NCBI GenBank assembly: GCA_965224065.1
Contig: CBDCYF010000005.1
Location: 2,728,001-2,792,000, forward strand
Source of the DNA: JAOTZA01 sp965224065
GTDB lineage: Bacteria > Acidobacteriota > Thermoanaerobaculia > Multivoradales > JAHEKO01
Direction of reading: 5' to 3'
DNA length: 64,000 bases
The position numbers and the translations under genes were made by a program. Under the pieces are notes generated by a model. It was not told where the DNA came from. It did not search any database and saw only the letters and a program-made list of their open reading frames with translations. Shown here in pieces: positions 39,496-48,968 of the stretch (positions are counted from its first letter, which is position 1; every line of letters starts with the position of its first letter).

Positions 39496-40938
39496 CTACC
39501 GGATGTACGAGTCGATCACCCGCTCGATGGCCTCGCTGCACACCGGGCAGAAGTGGTCGGGGTTGCGGGTGAACATGATGCAATCGGCGGCCGGACGGTA
39601 GAGCCCCTGGGCCTCGTAGCTCGCTCCTTCGAAGGCGCCGACCCGGCCGAAGTACTTCTCGGCCGCCAGCATCTTGGAGGTCACCCGCTTGACCTTCGCA
39701 AAGTACTCTTCCATGCGTTCTTCCGAGGCGCCACCGGCGCGAAGCTCGGCGCGTTCTTTCTGGAAATCCAGCGAGACACGGTCGTAGTCTGTCTGGTTCC
39801 AGGGTGTCGGCAGGGGGGTGTCGGTCTCGACCAAGGGCTTCCACTTGAGCCCGTCCGGGTCGAGAAGCGCGGTGATATTGGGCTCCCAGGGCTCGGTGCC
39901 GGGCGGGTTGAATTCCTCGTAGGAGACCTGCGAGGTGTAGTACTCGTCGCCCAGCCCCGCGAAAGCGTGGCCGAACTCGTGGACGATCAGATAGGGAAGC
40001 TGGCCGCTCTTGGCCGCCGCGGTGGAGTAGAGGTTGTAGATTCCGCCGCCGCCGTATTTCTCGCTGTTGGAGATCAGGATCAGTGCGTCGTAGGGGGCCT
40101 GGGCGGCGATCTCGCGCAGCGCCTCGTTCTCGAAGGTGAGCATGTAGCGCTCGGAGTCGAAGGTGTTGTAGGAGAGCCCGAGCGGCGTGCGGTTCCAAAT
40201 GCCGGCGCGTGGACGGGTGACGCCCGATCGCTCGGAGGCGACGTCGATCGCCCAGGCGTTGAAATCTCCCTGCCGCTCGGAGAAGGGCGGGAAGGCGAAC
40301 AGCGCCTCTACCACCCGGCGCGCGTCTTCGCGGTAACGGGGAAGCTCATCGTCGGAGTAGCCGTCTCCCAGCACGAGAAGATCGACCTTCTCTGACGCCG
40401 GGCCGTTCTCGAAGACCGCCCAGACCTCGCCGGTTGTGGGAATCGGCGAGCGGTCGATGAACCGGCTCTTGGGGTCCACCGGGAGCCGGTAGATCTCCGA
40501 GAATGTCCCGTCGGGCTGCCGTTTCGAGAGCACGAGCTCTACCGGCTCCTTGGGCTCGGGGAACCGCTGCGACTCGTGGAGCGTGCGGCGGAAGCCGCTG
40601 CGCGCCTCGCCGGTGGTCTCCCACTCGCCGTAAATCGACGAGAACCCGTAGCGGTACAGCAACCGGCCGGTTTCCGGCTCCAGCACCTCGAAACGGTATT
40701 TGCCAAACCCCGGATCCTCTTCCAACCTACTCCGGCCGCCAGGCCAGTCGCCTTCCAGGCGGAGCCGGTGGAGGCTGACGTGCTCCTCGGTCGCGGTTCC
40801 CGAATGGAAGTAGTCGAAGCGCATGGTGCGCCCGGTGAAACGGTCCGCGAACTCGCCGGCGCCGGCGTCCAGAGGAGTCAAACAGGCCGCCAGGGCGAAG
40901 ATCGTCGCCATGGACGGCACAAAACGTGGGTTCCGCAT
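39496..40938 (-). CDS. IgA-type metallopeptidase, family M64
   Basis: 480 residues from the ATG at 40938; upstream in-frame residues are not needed. The N-terminus is a signal peptide or lipoprotein signal (MATIFALAACLTPLDAGAGE, with LAAC as possible lipobox). The M64 domain has KVDLLVLGDGYSDDELPRYR near its start and the zinc motif HEFGHAFAGLGDEYY with the HExxH-type histidines. GLYRPAADCIMFTRNPDHFC and CPVC near the end carry the conserved cysteines. It should be an exported zinc protease. It is divergent from the M3 oligopeptidase gene, 97 bp apart. Confidence 0.9.
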   Translation of the reverse strand: MRNPRFVPSMATIFALAACLTPLDAGAGEFADRFTGRTMRFDYFHSGTATEEHVSLHRLRLEGDWPGGRSRLEEDPGFGKYRFEVLEPETGRLLYRYGFSSIYGEWETTGEARSGFRRTLHESQRFPEPKEPVELVLSKRQPDGTFSEIYRLPVDPKSRFIDRSPIPTTGEVWAVFENGPASEKVDLLVLGDGYSDDELPRYREDARRVVEALFAFPPFSERQGDFNAWAIDVASERSGVTRPRAGIWNRTPLGLSYNTFDSERYMLTFENEALREIAAQAPYDALILISNSEKYGGGGIYNLYSTAAAKSGQLPYLIVHEFGHAFAGLGDEYYTSQVSYEEFNPPGTEPWEPNITALLDPDGLKWKPLVETDTPLPTPWNQTDYDRVSLDFQKERAELRAGGASEERMEEYFAKVKRVTSKMLAAEKYFGRVGAFEGASYEAQGLYRPAADCIMFTRNPDHFCPVCSEAIERVIDSYIR

Positions 40939-41035
40939 GATGCCAAGATAGCAAACCATCCAGGCGGTGCGATAAGGTGCGGCGGTCCCTCCCACCGCCA
41001 ACCGTTTCTTCAACCGTTTCTTTCGAGCAGCCCAC

Positions 41036-42820
41036 ATGAGCGCTACAAAAGTCCAGTACGAGCAGGCCGCATGGTCGTTGGCCGAGCTGCTCCCCGAGCC
41101 GGTCGAAGAGGCGGCGTCGAGGCTGCTCGCCGAGATCGACGCCGAGGTCGGCGAGTTGGAGGCCGCCCGTCCGAGCTTGACCGCCGCGCCCGGTCCGGCC
41201 GAGCTCCTGAGGCTCTTGCGGGTTTACGAACGCCTGTCCGAGAAGAGCTCCGTCGTTTCCGCCTACGCCCACCTGGCGTTTGCGGCCGACACCCAGAGCG
41301 AAGAGATCCTGACTTTCAGAAACCGCATGGATCAAGCGCTCGTCGGGTTCAAGAACCGCACGATGTTCTTCTCCCTCTGGTGGAAGGGACTCGACGACGA
41401 AGAAGCCGCCCGGCTGCTGCCGGACGAGACGAGAGAGCCCGACTTCGCCCACTACCTGAAAGATCTCCGGCGGATGAAGCCCTTCACCCTGGAGGAGCGG
41501 TGCGAACAGATCGTCAACTTGAAGGACGCCGACGGCATCGACGCCGTGTTGACGCTCTACTCGATGCTCACCAACCGGCTGGAGTTCGAGGTCGAGGTGG
41601 ACGGAGAGACACAGCGCCTCACCCGCGACGAGGCGACCAGCCTGGTGTTCTCGCCCCAGCCGGAGGTGCGCGAAGCCGCCTATCGTGAGCTGCTACGGGT
41701 CTACAAGGACGAGGCCAAGATTCTCGGCCAGATCTACGTCAACCGGGTCCGGGATTGGTCGCACGAACAGATCGAGCTGCGGGGTTTTGGCTCGCCGATT
41801 GCCGCCCGCAACGTCGCCAACGACGTTCCGGACCGCGCCGTCGAGGTGCTGCTCGAGACCGGCGCCGAGGCGGCGGCGGTCTTTCGCAGGTACTTTCGAT
41901 GGAAGGCCGGGCAGCTCGGTGGCGCCAAGCTCCGCCGTTACGATCTCTACGCGCCGTTGAGCGCTTCCGACCGCCGGATCCCCTATGGCGACGCGGTCGA
42001 GCGGGTGCTCGAGACCCTGGGTGATTTTCACCCCCGGTTCGAGCGGCTTGCGAGCCGGGTCTTCGATCAGGACCACATTGACAGTGAGATCCGCAAGGGC
42101 AAGAAGGGCGGCGCTTTCTGTGCCACGGTCTTGCCGTCCCAGACCCCCTGGCTGTTGGCCAACTACACCGGCCGGGTGCGGGACGTTCAGACCCTGGCCC
42201 ACGAGTTGGGCCACGCGATCCACAGCATGATGGCCGAGGAACATTCGGTGCTCACCCAGCACGCGTCGCTGCCGCTGGCCGAGACAGCGTCGGTCTTTGC
42301 CGAGCGTTTGCTGGCGGACCGTTTGCTCGCCGAAGAGAGAGACCCGCTGGTCCGCCGGGAGCTGCTGGCGTCCTCGCTCGACGACATCTACGCCACGGTC
42401 GTCCGGCAAGCTTATTTTGTCCGTTTCGAGATCGCCGCCCACGAGGCGATCCTGGCGGGCCGCTCCCCGGAGGAGCTGAGCGAACTCTACAAGGGCCTAC
42501 TGAAGGAACAGTTCGGGGACTCGGTGGAAGTCTCCGAGGACTTCCGGTACGAGTGGTTGTCGATTCCCCACATCTACCACACGCCGTTCTACTGCTATGC
42601 CTACAGCTTTGGGCAGCTCCTGGTCCTGGCGCTCTACCGGCGCTACCAGGAGGAAGGCGACTCGTTTGTCCCCGGCTACCTGCGGCTGTTGGCCCACGGT
42701 GGTTCGGCCCGCCCCGAGCTGATTCTGTCCGAAGCGGGGGTCGATATGACGGACCTCGAGTTTTGGCGCGGCGGCGTGCGGGTGCTCGAGGGCCTGGTCG
42801 ACGAGCTCGAAGCGCTGTAG
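41036..42820 (+). CDS. M3 family oligoendopeptidase (PepF-like)
   Basis: 594 residues, normal for oligoendopeptidase F. It lacks a signal peptide, so it is cytoplasmic. The zinc motif is TLAHELGHAIHSMM with a glutamate downstream in LAETASVFAE. The N-terminal helical lid domain includes FKNRTMFFSLWWKGLDDEEA. The conserved HIYHTPFYCYAYSFGQLL stretch, near the C-terminus, forms part of the substrate site. It probably degrades peptides imported after extracellular proteolysis. Confidence 0.93.
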   Translation: MSATKVQYEQAAWSLAELLPEPVEEAASRLLAEIDAEVGELEAARPSLTAAPGPAELLRLLRVYERLSEKSSVVSAYAHLAFAADTQSEEILTFRNRMDQALVGFKNRTMFFSLWWKGLDDEEAARLLPDETREPDFAHYLKDLRRMKPFTLEERCEQIVNLKDADGIDAVLTLYSMLTNRLEFEVEVDGETQRLTRDEATSLVFSPQPEVREAAYRELLRVYKDEAKILGQIYVNRVRDWSHEQIELRGFGSPIAARNVANDVPDRAVEVLLETGAEAAAVFRRYFRWKAGQLGGAKLRRYDLYAPLSASDRRIPYGDAVERVLETLGDFHPRFERLASRVFDQDHIDSEIRKGKKGGAFCATVLPSQTPWLLANYTGRVRDVQTLAHELGHAIHSMMAEEHSVLTQHASLPLAETASVFAERLLADRLLAEERDPLVRRELLASSLDDIYATVVRQAYFVRFEIAAHEAILAGRSPEELSELYKGLLKEQFGDSVEVSEDFRYEWLSIPHIYHTPFYCYAYSFGQLLVLALYRRYQEEGDSFVPGYLRLLAHGGSARPELILSEAGVDMTDLEFWRGGVRVLEGLVDELEAL

Positions 42821-42854
42821 GGGACACGCCCGCGAAGACGGGCGGACGGTCGGG

Positions 42855-43589
42855 CTAAAACGACAGCCGTCTCATCACCGCGCGCGGAAGGCTGCGAATC
42901 ACCAGCATGATCCAGCGCCAGGCAGGTGGCGCGTACACCACCGGCCGGCCACGGTCGATCGCCCGCAGCACCCGGCGCGCGACCGTCTCCGGCTCGCCGG
43001 CGAAGGGCGGCGGCTTCAGCCCGGCGGTCATTTCGGTGCGGACAAACCCCGGCTTGACACACACGGTCCTGAGGCCTGCGGCCCGGAACCGGTGATCGAG
43101 ACCTTCGAGGTACCGGCTGAGCCCGGCCTTGGCGGCGCCGTAGAAGACCACTGGCTTGCGCCCGCGCTCGCCGGCCACCGAGCTGAAAACACACAGCGTG
43201 CCCCCGCCACCGGCGAGCAGACGACGGCGGGCCTCTTCACAGAACTCCACGGTGCGCGCGAAGTCGACATCCAGAAGACGGCGCAGGTGTTTGGGATCCT
43301 CCTCGAGGTCTTCCTGTCGTGCAAACAGTGCCGCGGTCACGACGATGGTGTCGAGCCCCCCGAGGGTCTTCTCGGCTGTGTCGAGAGCGGCGGCAAAGCC
43401 GTCGGGCTCTTCGAGGTCACAGTGGGCGGTTCCAACCGGTGAGTCTCCGAGCTCGGAGAGCTCAGAAGCGCAGCGCTCGAGTGCCGCGGGATCCCGGCCG
43501 AGCAGGAGCAGCCGGTCACCGCGCGCAGCCATTTGCCGTGCGAGCGCTAGCCCCATGCCACGGGTCGCGCCCAGGACGGCGACTTTCAT
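42855..43589 (-). CDS. Short-chain dehydrogenase, DprE2-like 2-keto reductase
   Basis: 244 residues from the ATG at 43589, overlapping the upstream oxidase stop by 4 bp (ATGA). The cofactor motif is VAVLGATRGMGLALARQM. NAG is replaced by TAA (VVTAALFAR). The catalytic triad includes Ser in CVFSSVAGERG and Tyr-Lys in VFYGAAKAGLSRYLEGLD. VKPGFVRTEMTAGLK is the family C-terminal motif. The two-gene arrangement with a DprE1-like oxidase supports a DprE2-type role, reducing a 2-keto sugar lipid, rather than a generic dehydrogenase. Substrate is unknown. Confidence 0.85.
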   Translation of the reverse strand: MKVAVLGATRGMGLALARQMAARGDRLLLLGRDPAALERCASELSELGDSPVGTAHCDLEEPDGFAAALDTAEKTLGGLDTIVVTAALFARQEDLEEDPKHLRRLLDVDFARTVEFCEEARRRLLAGGGGTLCVFSSVAGERGRKPVVFYGAAKAGLSRYLEGLDHRFRAAGLRTVCVKPGFVRTEMTAGLKPPPFAGEPETVARRVLRAIDRGRPVVYAPPAWRWIMLVIRSLPRAVMRRLSF

Positions 43590-44914
43590 CCTGCGTCCCC
43601 CAGCAGACGGACCGACTGGGCGCTGCGCAGACGGCGCTCGGGGTCCCATTTGCGTCGCGCGGCGTCAAACTCCCGCAGACGCGGCTCCATGGCGGCGAAG
43701 TGATCGCGCCGGGTCAGGGCGTCCTTGGCCAGATAGATACGTCCCCCTTCGGCGATGACCCGCCGGTTGAGATCGTCGACGATCTGCTGAGTGTGACGCC
43801 TCATCGGCAGATCCACGGCGATCGAGATCCCCGGCCGCGGGAAGGAGAGAAGCCCCTCACCTTCTTCCCCGCAGTCCTTGATCACACACAGAAAAGACCC
43901 GGCGTGGCTCGAGACCAGCGATTCGAGAAAACGACGGGTGGCGCCGGGACGATCGCCTTCGGGCAGCACGCACTGGTGCTGGGTGAACCCGCGTCTGCCG
44001 TAAATGCGATTCCAATTGCGGACCATGTCCAGGGGGTGAAAGAAGCTCTCGGGATGGGCGATCGCCTTGCGGGGACGAGTGGGGTGGCGCCGGTAGTACA
44101 TCGCGTTGAACAGCCGCATCGACACGGAATTGAGGACCCAACCTGGGAGGTGGAACGGGACTCCCAACCTGGGTTTGGGTTGGGGTGGTTCCGCAGGGGC
44201 CTCACCGGGCTCGGCCCAGCGCCCACAGAGCAAAATGCCCCGGCCCAATTTTCGCCCCCCGGCCAGCGCGTCCAGCCAGCCGACCGTGTACGGCCAGACA
44301 CCGGCGGCTTCTCGTAGACCGCGGATCAGGTCCTCGAGCCGTTCGAAACGCCGACTTTTGGCCCAGATCCACGGCGAGGGAATCGGTAGGAGCTGCACCT
44401 CGGCTTCCAGCAGATGGCCGGTCAGTCCCATGCCTCCGAGAGTGGCGCGAAAAAGGTCGGGGTGCAGGTCGCGAGAGCACTCGACGGCGCCGCCGTCGGC
44501 CCACAGCATCCGCACCGAACGGACGTGACGGCCGAGGGTGCCGTGGACGTGGTGGTTTTTCCCGTGAACGTCGGCCGCCACCATCCCGCCCAGGGTGACG
44601 TATTGAGTCCCGGGCAGGACGGGGAAGGTCCAGCCGCGCGGCAGAACCATCCGCTGAATCGTTTCCAGCGAGATCCCGGCTTCGGCCCGCAGGACGCCCG
44701 CGGTCTCGTCAAAGACGAGAACCCGGTTGGCTCGTGTCGAGCCGGCCACCTTTCGGACCCCCGGCGGCGGCAGTGATGAATCCCCGTACGAGCGGCCCAG
44801 TCCGCGGGTCAGGACCGCGTCGCGGGCCACCTCCTCGAGATTCTCGCCCAGGATTTCTTCCCCTGGGGCGGAGGTCCCCCCCCAGCCTCGGAGCATCGGT
44901 TCTCTTGCCGCCAC
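43586..44914 (-). CDS. FAD-linked oxidase, DprE1-like (decaprenylphosphoryl-ribose oxidase family)
   Basis: 442 residues from a GTG at 44914. The FAD-binding N-terminus has TRGLGRSYGDSSLP and GGMVAADVHGKNHHVHG; the latter parallels the flavin-histidine region of mycobacterial DprE1 (His132 would be His118). The C-terminal domain has SFPRPGISIAVDLPM and YLAKDAL, the latter containing the catalytic-lysine equivalent. Where mycobacterial DprE1 has Cys387, this protein has alanine (residue 366), from a remembered alignment. It should oxidise the 2-position of a phospho-lipid-linked sugar together with the overlapping reductase. Arabinan synthesis in this organism is not implied. Confidence 0.85.
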   Translation of the reverse strand: MAAREPMLRGWGGTSAPGEEILGENLEEVARDAVLTRGLGRSYGDSSLPPPGVRKVAGSTRANRVLVFDETAGVLRAEAGISLETIQRMVLPRGWTFPVLPGTQYVTLGGMVAADVHGKNHHVHGTLGRHVRSVRMLWADGGAVECSRDLHPDLFRATLGGMGLTGHLLEAEVQLLPIPSPWIWAKSRRFERLEDLIRGLREAAGVWPYTVGWLDALAGGRKLGRGILLCGRWAEPGEAPAEPPQPKPRLGVPFHLPGWVLNSVSMRLFNAMYYRRHPTRPRKAIAHPESFFHPLDMVRNWNRIYGRRGFTQHQCVLPEGDRPGATRRFLESLVSSHAGSFLCVIKDCGEEGEGLLSFPRPGISIAVDLPMRRHTQQIVDDLNRRVIAEGGRIYLAKDALTRRDHFAAMEPRLREFDAARRKWDPERRLRSAQSVRLLGDAG

Positions 44915-44950
44915 CGGGAGATCCTACGCCACGCGGGGGGCGTCCGGTCG

Positions 44951-44990
44951 GGGCGGCGTCCGGCGGCATCCGGCGGCATCCGGCGGCATC
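44951..44990. repeat. Short 10-bp tandem repeat
   Basis: Three exact units CGGCGGCATC plus a first degenerate unit (GGGCGGCGTC). It lies between the divergent oxidase and membrane protein genes, in the possible promoter area for both. Copy number could vary between strains. Confidence 0.7.
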
Positions 44991-45005
44991 CGCTAGGCTC
45001 GACGA

Positions 45006-45494
45006 GTGACAAACGGTTCGCAACCGTCGCAGTTGCTCCGTTACCAACTTGTGGTGGGGGCCATGGCCGGAGGTCTGCTGGGCTTTGCTCTGGTGTTGGT
45101 CTTTCTAGTGCAGCGCCAGAGACCGATGGTGAATCCGCAGATGGCCGAGGTGCTGACCCTCGCCGCCGCTGTCCTGTTAGTCGGTGGTTCTCTCGCCGGG
45201 CGGATGGTCCGGCGGTGGTGGGTGAAGCGTCTGAGGAGCCGCGGGTCGGACGGGACACCGGCGGGCGCCGATGAGCTTCTGCCGGCATTCGGCACGGTCA
45301 CCATCGTGCGGGCCGCGCTTGCCGAGGCGCCCGGCTTGTTTTTTCTGGTGATCTACATGGCTACCGGGGCGGTCCTTGGACTCGTCGGGGCGGCTTTGGC
45401 GCTACTCGCTCTCTTGGCCGCGTTTCCCACTCGCTTCTCGTTCGAGGCGTTTGCCGAGGCCGTATCGGGGGATGGTGGCTTCCAGCCCCGCTAG
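45006..45494 (+). CDS. Small membrane protein of unknown function
   Basis: 162 residues from a GTG at 45006. Four membrane segments are visible: about 13-35 (YQLVVGAMAGGLLGFALVLV), 46-65, 100-120 and 121-140 (ATGAVLGLVGAALALLALLA). A charged loop (RWWVKRLRSRGSDGTPAG) lies between helices two and three. No family is recognised. Its stop codon overlaps the stop of the convergent M14 peptidase gene by 4 bp (CTAG). Confidence 0.7.
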   Translation: MTNGSQPSQLLRYQLVVGAMAGGLLGFALVLVFLVQRQRPMVNPQMAEVLTLAAAVLLVGGSLAGRMVRRWWVKRLRSRGSDGTPAGADELLPAFGTVTIVRAALAEAPGLFFLVIYMATGAVLGLVGAALALLALLAAFPTRFSFEAFAEAVSGDGGFQPR

Positions 45495-48085
45495 CCGGGC
45501 GACTCCTCCAACCCTCCCAACAGGAGTGCGTTGAAGAGCAGTTTGAAGGTGCGTAGCGGCTGCGCCCGGTGCTGGGCGCGGAACCCGATGAGCACGACCC
45601 GGCCGTCGCCGACGGAGTATTCCACTACCGCTGCCTTGCGCTCCAGAAGCTCGGCTCCCTTGAGATAACCGCTCAGGCGAATGTCGTCGCGATGCTCGGG
45701 GTAGCGGGCCACAACCCGTCTCTCGAAGCGGGCGTCGGGAACGGCGGTGCGAAAGGCCGGTGAGCCGGCGAAGTAGCCGGCTTCCTCGGATCGCAGCCCG
45801 AACCCCAGCGGATGCTGGGTGTCGACCAACAACCGTACGGTGGTTCCCGGAGCCGAAAATTCGCTTGATCGCCTGCCAGCCAGCACGTTTCGCAACGGCA
45901 GGTCGAAGAGCTCGATGAAGTACTCGGTCGACGAGTCGAGCGCCACCAGGGTGCCGCCCTCAGAGACCCACTTCCTGATCGCCTCGCCGCCTTCGGTGCC
46001 GAGGCCCCCCGAGTACTCGGGCGGCAGCTTGGAGGTAAAGCGTCGGGCGTCGGCGGACTCCGGCTCGCCCTTCTGGATGATCGACTTGTTGACGTCGGGA
46101 AAGAGCAGGACGTCGATCCCCCGAAACGCGCCATCCCGAACCTGCTGGTTGGACAGGTTGTCGAACGGGACCTCGTAGCGCTCGAGCAGAAAGCGGGTCC
46201 AGCCCTCGTCCATCGAGGCTCGCCACGGCTTGTAGAGACCGGTGCGCTGAGGCCGCACCTGCCAGCGCTTGCCGCCCGGCTCGGTTTCCAACTCGCGGAT
46301 CGGAAGATGGAGCTCGGTCGAGAGCCGGGAAAGCTCGGCTGCGGGGATCCCGGGGGGCAGGTAGACGTCTCCGATCTGGCCGTCCGGCGGGGCTTCTCTA
46401 AGCCAGAACACCGGGTGACCGCGGTCGAGCAAGCGGTGAATCGCGGGATAGACGGTGTCGGCGGCGTGCGAGATCAGGTACCCGCCGGGCGCCGCGCCGA
46501 CCTCGCCCCCGGGCCAGCGAACTTCGGAGACCGGGCTCAAGACACCCTCGGATTCGACCAGCGGCTCTCGGCTCTCGTCCAACTCCACCCCCATGGCGAG
46601 CGGCAGCGACCAGGACGTCACGTCGTAGGGGGGGATGATCGGGCCGTCTTGATGGGGCCGCACCTCGGGGTAGCGCTGGGTGCGCAGCATGGTGAGCAGA
46701 AAGGCGCGGTAGGGCTGGGCGGCGGGGATGACGTAGGTGCCCGCCGGGTAGCGCGTGCGCCCGACTTGGAGATCCTCGTCGGCCACCGATACCCGCACCC
46801 CGTGGCGCAGGAGCAGGTCGACGAGCTTGGCGGCGGCCACCGGGTCGTGCTGGTCGGGCGGGACGATCCAGGCAAAGGGAGGCTCGGCGGCCCCGGCGTC
46901 GCTCGCCTCCCGGGCCATGCGCCCGAAATTGCTCAGGATCTCCCTTCGGTACTGTGAGGCCGACTCGGCCAGCGCCCAGGTGGCGATCAGCTCGTACTCC
47001 ACGATGTCGCGCAACCGCCACCACCCGCCCGGCCAGGGGGAAGGGAAATTGGCGCGGCGCTTGTACTCCGGAAATCCCTTGCGGCCGCCCCGGAGTTCTC
47101 CCGGTTCGATATAGATCGGCGAGGCGATCCGCACGCTCGCCACCTCGGTCAGTAGACCGGTGACGTTTTTCCACCAGGCGGTGTTGCGGGTGCCGCCCGG
47201 CCAGTAGGAGTCATAGATCATGTTGTGGCCGACACCGGTCTTGCCCGCCTCTTCCAGCCGGTACGACATGTTGGTGCCGATCAGATCCGCCTGGCGAAAG
47301 ATCAGGGAGTGAACTTCCGGCGCCAGCGGATCGGTCTGCGGCGGAACAAACATGCGCACGCTCGATGAGCCCATCTGGTGCTCGTCGACAAAGACCTGGG
47401 GGAACCACTGGTGGTAGAGGAGATGGTTGACCACCTGGGTCTCCTTCTGGGTCAGCATGTAGAAGTCGCGGTTGTTGTCGTGGCCGACATAGGTCTGGTA
47501 GAGCCACGGCATGGGGCCGCCCTCGTACTCGGTGCCGACGTGCTGGTCGTACCAGTCGACCACCATCACCTGGCCGTCGGGATTGATCGACGGCATGAGC
47601 AGCAGGATCACGTCTTCCATCCACGCGGTCTTGTGCGGATCCTGGGTGGTTGCGAAGTCGTGGACAAACTCCATGGCCATCTGAGTCGAGCCGACCTCGG
47701 TGGAGTGGATGGTGCAAGTGACCAGCGCGATGACCTTGCCTTCGTCGGCCAGCGCATCGGCCTCGGCCGGATCCAGCCGGTCGGCGTTGGCCAGCCGGCG
47801 CGCGATCGAGCGGTAGCGATCCAGCTCGTTCTGGTTCGACTCGGACGTCAGGATGACCGTCCACATCTCGTTGCCGAGGGTCGAGACGCCGGTCTGCTCG
47901 ATCGACACCCGTGGCGAGCTCTCGGCCACCGTGCCGAGATACTCGAGCACCTTGGGATACGTTGCCAGCTTGCGGTCGGCGCCTACGCGATGGCCGAGAA
48001 AATCCTCGGGTGTCGGGATCTCTGCCGCCGACAGGGGAGCCGCGGCAAGCGCGGCGCAAAGCACGGTCAGGAGCTTTCTCGACAT
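45491..48085 (-). CDS. Secreted M14 family zinc carboxypeptidase-like protein
   Basis: 864 residues from the ATG at 48085; a much longer frame upstream is antisense to the DUF3108-like gene. The signal peptide is MSRKLLTVLCAALAAAPLSA. The peptidase domain has the HxxE zinc motif in TCTIHSTEVGSTQMAME, the pocket region LLMPSINPDGQVMVVDWYDQ, and FVDEHQMGSSSVRMFVPP with a third histidine. The later part is a long beta-rich region and a glutamine amidotransferase-like C-terminal domain (GGTLVALDSSTEYFIELFDL). It should be exported and act on peptides; substrate range is unknown. Confidence 0.88.
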   Translation of the reverse strand: MSRKLLTVLCAALAAAPLSAAEIPTPEDFLGHRVGADRKLATYPKVLEYLGTVAESSPRVSIEQTGVSTLGNEMWTVILTSESNQNELDRYRSIARRLANADRLDPAEADALADEGKVIALVTCTIHSTEVGSTQMAMEFVHDFATTQDPHKTAWMEDVILLLMPSINPDGQVMVVDWYDQHVGTEYEGGPMPWLYQTYVGHDNNRDFYMLTQKETQVVNHLLYHQWFPQVFVDEHQMGSSSVRMFVPPQTDPLAPEVHSLIFRQADLIGTNMSYRLEEAGKTGVGHNMIYDSYWPGGTRNTAWWKNVTGLLTEVASVRIASPIYIEPGELRGGRKGFPEYKRRANFPSPWPGGWWRLRDIVEYELIATWALAESASQYRREILSNFGRMAREASDAGAAEPPFAWIVPPDQHDPVAAAKLVDLLLRHGVRVSVADEDLQVGRTRYPAGTYVIPAAQPYRAFLLTMLRTQRYPEVRPHQDGPIIPPYDVTSWSLPLAMGVELDESREPLVESEGVLSPVSEVRWPGGEVGAAPGGYLISHAADTVYPAIHRLLDRGHPVFWLREAPPDGQIGDVYLPPGIPAAELSRLSTELHLPIRELETEPGGKRWQVRPQRTGLYKPWRASMDEGWTRFLLERYEVPFDNLSNQQVRDGAFRGIDVLLFPDVNKSIIQKGEPESADARRFTSKLPPEYSGGLGTEGGEAIRKWVSEGGTLVALDSSTEYFIELFDLPLRNVLAGRRSSEFSAPGTTVRLLVDTQHPLGFGLRSEEAGYFAGSPAFRTAVPDARFERRVVARYPEHRDDIRLSGYLKGAELLERKAAVVEYSVGDGRVVLIGFRAQHRAQPLRTFKLLFNALLLGGLEESPG

Positions 48086-48172
48086 CCTCTGGATCCCCCG
48101 AGTGGGATGGCGGGCTAGGCTAACATGCGCTTTCTCGAACAAATGGCGGGCGTTTTGCAAGTTCGGAGGGCG

Positions 48173-48916
48173 ATGAGAAGCTGGATCAGAGCGTCTGTCC
48201 TGGCCGCCCCTCTGGCGCTGTTTGCTCTGCTGCCGGAGGTCGCCGTCGCCATCGCCATCGCCGATACTGTCGACAGGAGCCGCGAGACCTCGCCCTACGC
48301 GGCGTCGCTCACCGACGAGGAGGTGCTTCGGTACGGCTGGGGGTTGGGAGGGTTCAAGGGCACCCTGGTACGGCTGATCCTGCCGGGTCGGGGCGATGCG
48401 GTTCTGCGTACCGGCCGCAACGGTACCGGCCATCTGGTGAGCGAGCTCAACATCTCCTCGCCGCGGAGCCGGCACGGTGACTTTCAGCGCTATGGCGCCG
48501 AGATCGGCTCGCACGCCGGCGCTCCCGAGACCCGCAAGGCCTGGACGACCCAGATGTTTCGCGGCAAAAACCGAGAGAAAGAAGCCGACCTTGTCGGCCA
48601 GGACGCGGTCGATATCGCCTCCTGCATCTGGCGGCTCCGAAGCGATCCTTCTTTTGGCGCGGGAGAAGCGCGTCTGTGGTCGAGCGGCAAGTTCTATCCC
48701 ATCGAGATCTCGGTTGCGGGTCGAGGTTGGGGCACGCTCGACGGAGAGCGGGTGGGCACGAAGTCCTTTTTGATTCGTGGCATTCGCCGGCCGGACGAGC
48801 GCTTCTGGAAGGGCCGGGTCGAGCTCGTGCTGGCGGAAGACAAAGACTCGACGCCACTCGAGATCGTGTTGCGCCAGGAAGGCGTCAAGGTGCGGCTGGC
48901 GTTGCTTCAGAGGTAG
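48173..48916 (+). CDS. DUF3108-like exported protein
   Basis: 247 residues from the ATG at 48173, right after GGAGGG; an earlier ATG at 48125 lacks a ribosome site. The signal peptide covers about residues 1-26 (SVLAAPLALFALLPEVAVA). The body is beta-rich, with DAVDIASCIWRLRSDPSFGA and VGTKSFLIRGIRRPDERF fitting the DUF3108 pattern of repeating strands and a D-S-x6-R-L motif. Function is unknown for this family in my knowledge. It shares its strand with sodC 52 bp downstream. Confidence 0.75.
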   Translation: MRSWIRASVLAAPLALFALLPEVAVAIAIADTVDRSRETSPYAASLTDEEVLRYGWGLGGFKGTLVRLILPGRGDAVLRTGRNGTGHLVSELNISSPRSRHGDFQRYGAEIGSHAGAPETRKAWTTQMFRGKNREKEADLVGQDAVDIASCIWRLRSDPSFGAGEARLWSSGKFYPIEISVAGRGWGTLDGERVGTKSFLIRGIRRPDERFWKGRVELVLAEDKDSTPLEIVLRQEGVKVRLALLQR

Positions 48917-48968
48917 ACTGGGAAACCGGCCCGTTCGACCCAGAGCGGGCGGTTCGGAGGAGGAGAAC

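Noticed and set aside
44951..44990. Tandem repeat as a CRISPR or iteron array
   Set aside because: The unit is only 10 bp with no spacers and no replication or Cas genes are nearby.
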